Shown: positions 10,601-21,200 of the stretch, one piece after another
Numbering within the stretch: position 1 is the first letter of the stretch
Layout: every line of letters begins with the position of its first letter
Origin: Haliclystus octoradiatus
Lineage: Eukaryota > Cnidaria > Staurozoa > Stauromedusae > Haliclystidae
Reading direction: 5' to 3'
Assembly: GCA_916610825.1 (NCBI GenBank)
Contig: OU744448.1
Location: 5,644,287 to 5,708,286 of the forward strand
Length of the DNA: 64,000 nt
Position numbers and translations under genes: made by a program
The notes under the pieces: generated by a model
Seen by the model: the letters and a program-made list of their open reading frames with translations, nothing else
Told to the model about the DNA's origin: nothing
Database searches by the model: none

Positions 10601-13600
10601 TAAACTATTCATGAGAAAATGGCATCCTGCGTTTATGAACTTTTTACGAGGTAAGGTCATCAGAAGTTCATGAAATATTTTTTAGAAATGGAAACCAGCG
10701 TTCATAAACTGTTTGCAAGAAAAGGTCATCTAAAGTTCATGAACTATTCATTAGAAAATGGCATCCAGGATTCACCAACCGTTTATGAGAAAAGGTTATC
10801 TGAAGTTCATTCAGTTGTATCCACCACAATCCTGTATGCATGTCAGTTTGGAAAAAGGACACTTTTCGAATAGATCCAGGGACGCTCATGAAATATTTTC
10901 GTGCGACCGTTTTTGCTTTAATGGATGTGTGTCTTCTTCGCATAAACCAAATGATTTTATGCGAAGAATATAGAGGTTATTTTTGTTTGTGGTGAAAGTT
11001 TAACGGGCAGGTCAATGGCTTAAATATTATCTCGAGGGCGGCCCTGTCAGACTCTACGAAATGGCCTGTATGTAAAGTACATATTTTATGAGAGGAATTA
11101 TAATATGCAGATTTTCTAACAACGGACAGAGTTGGTAGGCCTACCTCAAGTGTTACTACTCCTGCCGGCTAACCCAGTTTGCAAAGGGCGCGTTTTAACG
11201 AGATCCTGGGGGCAGCCATAAAAATAATCACCTGCGGGCACTTTAGCAGATTTTTGCCAAAAAACAATATTCTACAGATAGGCCTAAATAGTAGCCTAGT
11301 ACTGGCGCTCCCGTAAAAATTTCGCAGACAGCTGGAGATGCTTGAAATATTATCTCAGTGGGCGGCGTTGCGATAATCCAGTCTGCAAATAATGGCAATC
11401 TTGACAAAATCTTGGGGGCGACAGCATCGAACTAAGTAAGGATCGGGAGCAGCCACTGATTAAATTTGACTCCAGGGGCGGCAAAATGCATCATTCCAGC
11501 AAAAATTTTGAAGAAAAAGACAGAAAATAAATTTTTAACTGCCGATTTTTAATGAAAAATTCAGTTTCAGGGTCGGAAATCATGAGAAAATTTTTCATCT
11601 CGGAGGCGCAGCCATGTTTTGCAGACCTGGTCATAATCTGCAGACTGGCGCCTAGTCACGGACCAGACTGAAAAGTTTTTTGTGCAGACAGCAGCAGACA
11701 TTCCTACGTAGGATTTTAACTAAACTTCATTAAATCTCAGGCGCGCAAATTGCAATATTTTCAATCTGGGTCACGGATGTCTTCTACTCTAGGGTCACTC
11801 CACGTCAACTCGCAAACATAAAAAACCTCACCCTCTCAGAATTTGATGAAACTTATTTTACCAAAAGATAATGAAGTGAATATCAACTTGGCGAAGTTAA
11901 AAGGAATTTAGTCAAAAAATGAAACATATAGAGCCCGCTAAAGATTACGAAAAAATTAGGTAATTTCATGGTGAAAATTTCATTTTCGATTTGTGTTTGC
12001 TATCAAAATGCAATATAGATGAAACACATATCATTCGAAAGCTCGGACCATCTAGTCTCCATTTCTGTATGTTTCAGAAAGCAAAATATATTAGTTTTTT
12101 TTTAATTAATATTTTTAAGAAAATGTTTGGGGCTAATTTTCGATATGAGCCCCAAATTTAAAAAAATTAAAACTTCGCCAATATACAGAGAATAATAATG
12201 TCTAGTGATTTTCGAAATTTAACAAATGTTCTGTACTGAGAGCGCACCAATCTTAATTCCACTTTTCTCTCGTTTTATTCTTATAATCCTACCTTGAGAA
12301 ATCTCCATTCTCGTGTTGCAAATCAAAACAGCGATTCATTCAATAAAACGAGCGGCGATCTCCAGCAAATGATATCTTTTAGTTGAACATAAGTTGTAAA
12401 ATCCATTCATTACACATTACGCCCTTCGGTCAATTTTACATTTGATGTAGTAGTCCTACAAATACACGCTAGGCCTATGTGATTCTCAAAGTACACTCAA
12501 TTATATTCTTTCGTGTAAATCAAAGAACATGCGCTCAACTCCACTCAGAGTATCAGACTACAATGCAAACAATAAGACAACAAGATAAAAAGCAAAAAAA
12601 AACCGAACCGATTATTGGAGTTGAACCCACGACCTTTGCAAGACAGAAGGAACACAACTGAAGTCATTACCTCTTGTCCACTAACACCTGAAGGCTTGAT
12701 GGAATATTTTGTTCAAATTCTGAACAGCCAGAAAGGGAATAAATTTATTTAAAATAAATGTAGCAAACAAAACTTTGCTTCTAGCCTATTGAATTACAAA
12801 CATAACATTAATGTGTTTCAAAGCCACAAGAAACAGGAAATCACAGTGCTGTGTTGATACTTGACAATTAAATATGAGAAATACGAGCTGTTTTGTCACA
12901 GGTTGTATTTGTGAATTAGTGTCTTGTTTACCTAGTGATCTGATGCTCGATGTTGAGCGCATGTTTTTGATTTACATGAATGATTATATTTATATATATT
13001 TAGTGAACTTTGTGAATCTCATAGCGTGTGTATGTAGGACCACTACATAAATGTAATAAGAATTGTTACCGACGGGCGTTATGTGAAATGAATGGATTTT
13101 ACAACTTACGTTCAATTTAAAAATATCATTTGCTGTTTACTTAATTATTTGTTCTAATTGAAATCGCCACTCCTTATATATTGATTGAATGAATCGCTGT
13201 TTTGATTTGCAACACGAGAATGGAGATTTCTCAAGGTAGGATTATAAGAATAAAACGAGAGAAAAGCGGAATTAAGATTGGCGCGCTCTCAGTACAGAAC
13301 ATTTGTTAAAATTTCGAAAATGACTAGACATTATTATTCTCTGTATATTGGCGAAGTTTTAAGTTTTTTAAATTCGGGGCTCATATCGAAAATTAGCCCC
13401 AAACATTTTCTTAAAAGTATTAATTAAAAAAATACAATATATTTTGCTTTCTGAAACATACATAAATGGAAACTAGATGGTCCGAGCTTTCGAATGATAT
13501 GTGTTTCATCTATATTGCATTTTGATAGCAAACACAAATCGAAAATGAAATTTTCACCATGAAATTACCTAATTTTCTCGTAATCTTTAGCGGGCTCTAT

Positions 13601-15083
13601 TTTTTTCATTTTTTGACTAAATTACTTCTAACTTCGCCAAGTTGATATTCACTTCATTATCTTTTGGTAAAATAAGTTTCATCAAATTCTGAGAGGGTGA
13701 GGTTTTTTATGTTTGCGAGTTGACGTGGAGTGACCCTCTACTAGCAAGCTTTCAATATTCGAAGTGGATAATGTTCCGGTAGCCGGAATCCTGAGTGCTA
13801 GAGATAATGTTCCGTGCGTCTTCTGCGCATGCTTAATGTGCTGTTTGCGTTTCTCTCACATTCATTCAAGATGCAATGGCGATGGACGGTCCTGTTCCTC
13901 GACCACGTTAATAACAATTCTGTTCATCAGTTTTATAATAGAATATAAAATAATTTAATTTAAAGTGCTAGAGGTTGAAAACACTTTATATGAGGGATTC
14001 ACGACGCTGGATGCCACCGTTCTTCCAAACTTATAAAAAAAGCGAACGAACACGGCTTTGGTTTTGAGTTTCGGGGTTTTGACTTTTGGTATACGACAGA
14101 ATCAGAATTGGTAGGCCGCATATAGCATCAGTTACAGGAAAAAAAAATGACTAATAAGTAATTATCCCATATTATTACAAATTACCATAGTAAAAATGTT
14201 TTGAAATATTGTTAGGCAGCATAAATATTCGCTAAAACCTTTTAAGCGCGCCAAATAAATGTCACGACACTCAAACATTAAAAACGCTGCGCTGGGTTGC
14301 ATCGCTGAAAAGCTTCGATAAATCAAACACAGAATAAAATGATTAATGCATAGATATGCTGAATATCGTTTTTCTTAATATTTATTCCAAATAATCGATC
14401 CAATTTACGGTGTAGGTGAATTTTTTTACAAACTTTTTACGATATAATTTTGGATTGATCGACACAGCCATGTTTACTATCTACATACGCATGCGCAAAG
14501 GACGCACGGAACATTATCTTTTGAAGACAGCTTTCCGGCAGCCGGAACAATATCCACCGCGTTCAATATTTCAATTCAATGACATGAATCAGCATCAGGG
14601 AAAATCAATTTTGTTTTCATTCAGTGAAATTTAGTTTAAGCAGCTCAGAACAGATTAGCATGACCAGAAAACTTACATTATTAATTGTACAGTTTCGGGT
14701 GTTGCATCAAACATATCTGGAAACATGTACGCTGACAAAACCGACGACGTACCCAAACCAACAAATGCAAATGGCATACCAGATATTCTTTGTCTAGATC
14801 GAACAGAGCGTTTCAGCTTCTGATACTCCTCAAAAGGTAGCTTGAACTGACGAGGGGCAGCCGGCCTTTTGATCGCTGCATCATGTTCATCCACGTGGAT
14901 TGAGTAACACCGTGATAAAGAAGGTAATTCTCCTTCTTTAGATGTGAGATTATACGAAGGGTATCTTGAAGAATGTATATTTTTGTTAGATATTGTATGA
15001 TTAGAGACAGAACTAAAACCACGACGTCTTGTTCCAATTAATAACAAATTATAGTTATTAAAAATCCTTCTTGCGGAGGCCAT
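7640..15083 (-). CDS. PAM17: Pam17-like subunit of the mitochondrial presequence translocase motor
   Basis: Three exons, minus strand: 15083-14677, 10366-10234, 7852-7640. Donors are GTAAGT and GTATGT; acceptors are TATATAG and GACTTTAG. Phases are consistent, giving 250 aa. The N-terminal 60 or so residues are rich in Arg/Ser and poor in acids (MASARRIFNN..), as in a mitochondrial targeting peptide. A basic helix with Y-x-K-L-K-R-S-x-R-x-R-Q-R (about 106-118) precedes a first membrane segment (about 120-140). MGLDPLVFCGVCG starts a second one (about 138-160). The soluble tail has REKDFLQRL, YYGESI and YRQWLRTQ, the Pam17 C-terminal signature. In yeast Pam17 supports Pam18/Pam16 assembly on TIM23. 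The split codon AT|G across intron 1 falls exactly in the conserved block. Introns of 4.3 and 2.4 kb are full of repeats. Its start lies 161 bp from that of the UCHL3 gene, on the opposite strand. Confidence 0.85.
8025..8150. repeat. GTTCATGAAC-palindrome repeat copy (diverged)
   Basis: Begins with CCCTGCGAAAAA and contains TTCATGAACGT, GTTCATGAACG and CATTCATGAACTAG. Located in Pam17-like intron 2. Same family as the better preserved copy at 58785-59000. Confidence 0.6.
10011..10217. mobile_element. TTAA-flanked MITE next to the Pam17-like exon 2 donor
   Basis: 207-bp element with inverted ends: TTAAAGGAGCAAAAATGACC at the left and GGTCAATTTTGCCCCTTTAA at the right. TTAA at both ends suggests piggyBac-type target preference. 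Diverged relatives occur at about 26879-27080 and 23224-23392. The right end lies only 10 bp from the GTATGT donor (10233-10228) of Pam17-like exon 2. Confidence 0.65.
10555..10830. repeat. Tandem repeat of about 70 bp, four units, TTCATGAAC-related
   Basis: Units begin near 10559, 10629, 10698 and 10768 (GCGTTCATGAAC and variants), followed by a shared AGAAAA-GG-CATC spacer. Located in Pam17-like intron 1, just upstream of exon 2. The open frames that cross it are repeat artefacts. Confidence 0.75.
11791..13737. mobile_element. Large foldback element: about 780-bp inverted arms with a short loop
   Basis: The left arm (11791 to about 12570) reappears as its reverse complement at about 12920-13737 with only scattered differences. 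Ends are AGGGTCACTCCACGTCAACT and its complement. The roughly 350-bp centre contains a degenerate tRNA-like segment (minus strand, about 12609-12690, box B GGGTTCAACTCC). No transposase frame was seen. Flanks both contain TCTACT-like bases, but the target duplication is unclear. Lies in Pam17-like intron 1, so it is transcribed as part of that pre-mRNA. Confidence 0.85.
13738..14676 (-). other. Remainder of Pam17-like intron 1
   Basis: No exon-like or RNA signal recognised. Short sequences such as AGCCGGAATCCTGAGTGCTAG near 13780 recur inverted near 41890, and TGTTCCGTGCGTC near 13807 recurs near 14510 and 41470, so this stretch holds diverged dispersed repeats. Confidence 0.5.
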
Positions 15084-15244
15084 TTTGAAATTTCATCTGA
15101 ATTTGTCTCTTTTCTGTGTTTCATCAGCATAGGGGAGGCAAGTTCAAGAGGACAGATCGAACACAAAAATCAAAATCTGAGTTGACTTCTAGCGAAACTT
15201 TAGCATTTTTGATCTAAAATCTTGCTTTAATATAATCAAATAAA
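15084..15244. promoter_or_regulatory. Bidirectional promoter region, Pam17-like / UCHL3
   Basis: Only 161 bp separate the two divergent start codons, so both 5' UTRs and core promoters must be in or overlap this stretch, unless undetected upstream exons exist. No TATA box was assigned. Inference from gene spacing. Confidence 0.6.
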
Positions 15245-18200
15245 ATGGCTCCAAAATGGTTACCATTAGAATCAAATCCTGAGGTGAGTCTTGCCCCGAC
15301 CAAGATAATAAGTCAATAATATGATGACATTGCTCTGTCAGAACTCAGAGCTCTAGTCAGGCTGAATTAATTATGAATAATTCATAAATCAAATTAATCA
15401 TTATCATTCGTATGGGCTTATTATATATAGGCTAGCCTAATATTAATATTAGGCCTATTAGATTATCATAATACATTTGAAGACTTGGAAAGTATACCTA
15501 TATAACTCGTTGTTACTAATTGCTGATTTGCTATAGTACTAGGGTACTAGGCCTACTGCACTGCTGCAACTGCAAGCTAAAGTATAGGCCAGTCTGCAGA
15601 GTATGGCAGAGCCGCACTGGAGATAATATTTCAAGAATTTCCAGCCATCCGCGAAAAGTTTTTACGGGAACCCTCTTCTACTGTTTATCTATTGAATAAA
15701 TATTGTTTTTCCGCCTGCAGAGAATGCAAGAGTGTAAGAGTCTGTTAAAGTGCCTGCTTCCATAAGCCAGACTGGAATCCTTGTATTTCGCGCGGCAGAT
15801 GAAAAAATAATGAAAAAAAATTGCGCGTTTATTTCATTTTACGGAAAATTCACTGTGGATGATGTCATTGTGAAACCAAGCTACGACCGAAGAAGTCAAA
15901 ACCAACGTTGAGATTATGCTAAAATGGTGAAAAATCATCGTTATTATGATTAAGATTTCAAATTAAAACGATGACATTACTTAAATTACCTTTGATTATC
16001 TCTGTAGCCTTTTGTTTGCAAGTGAAAAAGTTGCACAGATGATAACACAAAAGCAAGAAAAACTCAATCTTTATGTCGCAATTGTATCGAAATGCGCGGC
16101 TGTGGCTGAAAGAGACTATCTTGAACACAAAAGCAAGAAAAACTCAATCTTTATGTCACAATTGTATCGAAATGCGCAGCTGTGGCTGAAAGAGACTATC
16201 TTGAACACAAAAGCAAGTAAAACTCAATCTTTATCTCACAATTGTATCGAAATGCGCGGCTGTGGCTGAAAGAGACTATATTGAACACAAAAGCAAGAAA
16301 AACTCAATCTTTATGTCACAATTGTAGGCCCATCGAAATGCGCGACTGCGGCTGAAAGAGACTATCTTGCGCGGTGGATATGTCTGCCGCGCAGTACAAG
16401 GATTCAAGGACCACCGTAAGCGGGCGAATATTTCATGGCTGCACGCGAGATCTGGTTGAAAAGTGCCCTTCTCTGTAAAATTGAGTATGGGAAATGTCAA
16501 ATGATAGTAACTTCATTGATAAAATCTCAGAAATATCGATTATGTGCGTATCTTGCCTTGATATGATATTCAAAATAATGAATGATGTCAGGAATGTGCC
16601 AGAAAATATCAACCTGTTGATATTTCAGTCGTACTTTGGCAAAGTGTGTATTATGTATACATTTCGTGTAGCCTATGACGTAGTTTTATGCAAGTTCAGC
16701 ACATTTCGATGACACAAAAATTCTATGACATCGCAAAGTTGCTTGAAATGTCTTAATTCCAGCGGCAGCGTTTATCTGTGAATCAATATGTATTTCAATA
16801 ACGTATAGGCCTACAAAGTAAAACAAAAAATTTCTATGACACCGCTGAATTTTCAGCAATGAGGTTCTTGTCTTGTCCTGAAATCAAATTGACACTGTTT
16901 ATTATGGCATAGTGAACTGTAATGACATCAATGAGCATGTTACACATCTCTAAATCTCTAAGTATGCCATACCCAACACTACAATACCAACACCAAAACT
17001 ATGAAAATGCCATGAAAGTGTTGCCTTGAAAATGGCATGACAACGCAATGAAATTTCAAAATTGTTTTTATGGTTTTGGTGTCAGTAGTTCAATATGTTG
17101 ACAAATAGGGCCTTACTGTTGGCTTCTAATGACAAATTAATCTTGTAATCTTGTAAGGAAATCTGTATATACATGTGTAGTCAAGGTTGTACAGACATGG
17201 GGATTTTCAGACTTTTAGCGGATTTCAGACTATCTTTACCTTAGTGAAACTCTATTTATCACTCTTTCCTATTGAAATTTATCAAGATATCATAGATTTC
17301 AGACTATTTTCAAATTTTGAATTGTCATGTCTGGTTGTGACAGTAACAGGTCCACATCAGATCAATCAGCGGGTTAAGTCTAGACTAGAAATGAGAGTCA
17401 AAAATGAAACATTCTAGATTGTTTCATTTTTGACTCCCATTTCTATAAATGTTCTGATTAATTTCATTGAGTACGTGTGGAACAATCCCACTATTGATAT
17501 TATTATATTTTTATTATTATGCCTAGGCTATAGGCTACATATAGACTTAATACCTATCCTTGTAGCAGAATGCGATATTGTCACATGATCATCACATGAT
17601 CATGTGACATATTTTCAATTGTAGATAGGCCTATACATTTCTTCACTAGATGTTACTACCATTCTGAAATCATTTTTACATAATATTTAAAGGATTTAGT
17701 CTTGCTCTATATGCAAAATTAGATTTTATTTCTTTAGTAGGCTAACAAATATAGCCTAACTACAATTCTATTTTTGACTCATGGTTAGGCCTACATAAGT
17801 GACCTTGAGTCTATGCTGTCATGGTGGAAACGTTTTCATTTCATTTCATTTTTGACTAAATCTATTGTTCTTTTGAAATAACGTTCAACATACTGCTTTG
17901 CATGTTAACAAAGGTTGAACAAAAAATGATTGCGCAAGAAACACCATTTTATTGTTAAAAACACAATGGGCATGCTGTGTGATTATTCCAAATTTTTAGC
18001 AAAATTTTTTTGACAAAATTATTTTCCATTGCCCGACATGATGGCCAACTCGCAGCTTAGCGAGGTTACAATTGCACTATTAAATGAAATGTTTTCTAAT
18101 ACTCCTGGATTAGTTTACATCGTGATTATCTCTTCATTGGTAAAACACATTTATTGTTTTCTTCTTCTCGTCATTTGAAATGGTTAATGAAAGGTTTTAA

Positions 18201-21200
18201 TCGTTCTGTAACATCACTATTTGAGGTGAAACTTCGAAGATAATTGTTGTTGTGTTTTGACCATGAGAACTTTTAAACCGACAATTCATCATTTGTTTGG
18301 GGGCTTAGACAAGACAGTATTATATAATTATTGTTTGTATTGTTTTCTGAAGTTATTTATTACATCAAACTGCTAAGCCAGTCGTCATGGTTTTATTTGG
18401 TTTATTAAAATGTTTTAATTCTGCTGCGACATCAGCTTAAGAAGAGACAATTTCGCACATCATTTACAACTCACACCTGTATTATAAGTAGTGAAAATCA
18501 CTATCTTTGTTATATCTTGGTATGGTCTAGTGGTGAAGCGTTTGCATATGGCGCGCGGGGGCTGGGGTTTAATCCCATCAGTCTTCCTAACATTTCTTTT
18601 CTTTTTTTCTTTTTTCATTTGATTTATAATTTGGATATATTTTTCTTGAAATTAAATTATATTAATTGGATATTGTTATAATTTATTTGATTTGATTGAA
18701 GTTGATTTTGTTATTTGATCTGATTTTTATATCATTCGATTGGATTGATTTACTTTTTTGAATTTGATTTGATTTGATTTTTCTTTGCATAATGATTTGA
18801 TTGATTTGATATTCTATTGAATTTGATTTCAATTGGTTTATTTTGATTATTATATTATTCACCATGTGTCCGAGCGTAGTGGAGCTATTTTTAAAACTAA
18901 TCTGTTTTCTTTCTTTTTTATATCAGGTGATGAACAAAGTAAGTCTATTAACTGCTTGTTATTTGTTTTACACCTATTGCTAGATAATAAACACAGAGTA
19001 TTTTGTTTATTTAAAAAAAACTTACAAAATAAAATTGACACCAGGCTAAAAAGTGCACACAGATTGTTTGTCAACCTTTAAAGTTATTGAACTTACTGTA
19101 TTTGAAAAAATTGAATGATGGAATTAAACAGTCAAAAGTCAAATCATGGATAGTGTCTACTTGAACATTGTCTTTGCATTCATTCATTCATTCATTCATT
19201 CATTCATTCACTCATAATTACAACAAACGAAGTGAAAATTACTAAATGTTTCTTTCAATGCACGTTAACTGTATGAAAACATCTTCAACATTTTAAGTAT
19301 TTTTGAAATTGTTGCTAGCAGGCCTACCTCATACAGTTCGTTTCTGATCTTAAACTCAAAGACACTTAAGGTTTGTTATAATCTATCGTTCCTTAAAATT
19401 CAGAAGAAAGTTGATGATATTTCCTTTTTCTCCTCAAATTCGAAAAATTACAACATTATAAGGATTACTGCAGATGCACAGTTTCTCCGAAAGGTTTTGA
19501 GTACAAACCAGGTTTTTGGAGGATGAAAACGTAAACGTTTGTCGAATCCTGCTCCCTACAAAAGTATTTTTTTCCATGTAAATTTTTCAATTTTCAATTT
19601 AAATGTTTCAATTTTCTCTGATAAATCTTATTTATAGTATAAGTTTTGTGCTAAATAGGCCTACTGTAGACTCATCTACATGTCTTGCAAATTGCTATTT
19701 TTGAAATACATTAAATGGGTGTTAGGTTATGCTTAATACATCACACATTCACACTTTATGTAATCAGATTACGAGTGGAAAGATGGTAATTTTATATTCA
19801 ATTAAATTATTGAATAATTATAGCTTTGTTTTTCATAGTTTCTCATCAGCCTTGGTGTAGATCCTACTTGGAAGCTTGTAGATGTATTTGGTGTGGACCC
19901 CAGTTTACTTGCATTTGTGCCGCAACCGGTCTGTGCTCTTCTATTGCTGTATCCTATTACGCCAGTGGTAAGTACGTGTAGCTTGAAATGCAATATCGCA
20001 TACGCTGTGACTATTTGACAGGCAATCGCAGCTATTATGGATACGAACGCATGCGTATCATGAACGAACAGTAACTTACAAACATTTTGGAATATAAATA
20101 ATGAAAATGAATTAAATTTGGAATAACCTGGACTCGAACCAGCATGACCTGCACGCTAGTCAGATGCATTCCGAATGAGCTACTCCAACAGAAATGAATT
20201 TAATCTCGACAGGGTGGTTATCACATGGACGGACCCTAACCCTAACCCTAACTGGGTGGTTATCACATGATCGGACCCTAAACCTAACCCTAACCCTGAG
20301 ATTTGTGAAACACCTGATGAGTAAATGACGTATTTGACTGCCTGGGCATGCGCAGTTGAATCCATAATGGCTGCGACTGCCAGTCAAATAGACACTTCGT
20401 ATCGCTTAATACATTATCGTACAATACGTTTTATGATATTGACTGTTTGTTATTAATTTTTGTCAATATCAAAATCTACAATTTAATAATAAAATAATTC
20501 ATTCACAGACATTTAGTATTTGATATTTTAGTTCATTTCTTAACAATTATTATAGAGTAGCTTTAATCAACATGATCAATTAACTGACTAAATAAATATA
20601 GACCATAATTAAATAAAATTAGGATGTAGAACTTTACTTTTAACTGCTATTGTAGGCCTAAACATTTTATATACCTATTAAATTTTATATTTTCAAGCTT
20701 CTTACTCTCCATTGTGTTTATTTATATTGTTCTTTCGAAAGTCGTTTATTACGTTTATTGCGTAATGAGGTATTTTCTTCGGGTCCTAACAATAACATAT
20801 TATGCGATATTGACTGTAGTTCATAAACTCATGAATTGTTTTTAAATTAGAAACTACATTCAAATTTCCCTGGATCTACATTTTGATTACCGATAAGAAT
20901 TTTTACTTGCAGACAGCAAAATTCAAAGAAGAAGAGAAATTAAAGATAGAAAAAGATGGCCAGGTAGGTTTTATTAAATGAATCCACTAAAAGGCTCTGA
21001 TGAAATCATTGATTTCTTTCTCAAGCTCCTTCCATTCAACATTTCATCAGAAAGAGCTTGTTTGTATTGCTTTCTCTTTCCTGAGAAAAATGTCTGATAA
21101 CAGTTCATGGACAGCTTATGAAGAAGTCCTTGAAATTTGGTCATTTAACACACATGAACTGTTTTATAAAGTGTTCATTAACATTTCAGGAGGTTCAGGA

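Noticed and set aside
7640-15083. Reading the Pam17-like exons as two separate small genes
   Set aside because: Exon phases join exactly (AT|G codon, then phase 0) and the joined order matches one conserved family layout.
16012-16269. 85-codon open frame
   Set aside because: It runs through the 80-bp tandem repeat; the apparent protein repeat is a by-product of the DNA repeat.
20160-20387. Arg/Val-rich open frames on the minus strand
   Set aside because: Translated telomere-like repeat; no coding evidence.
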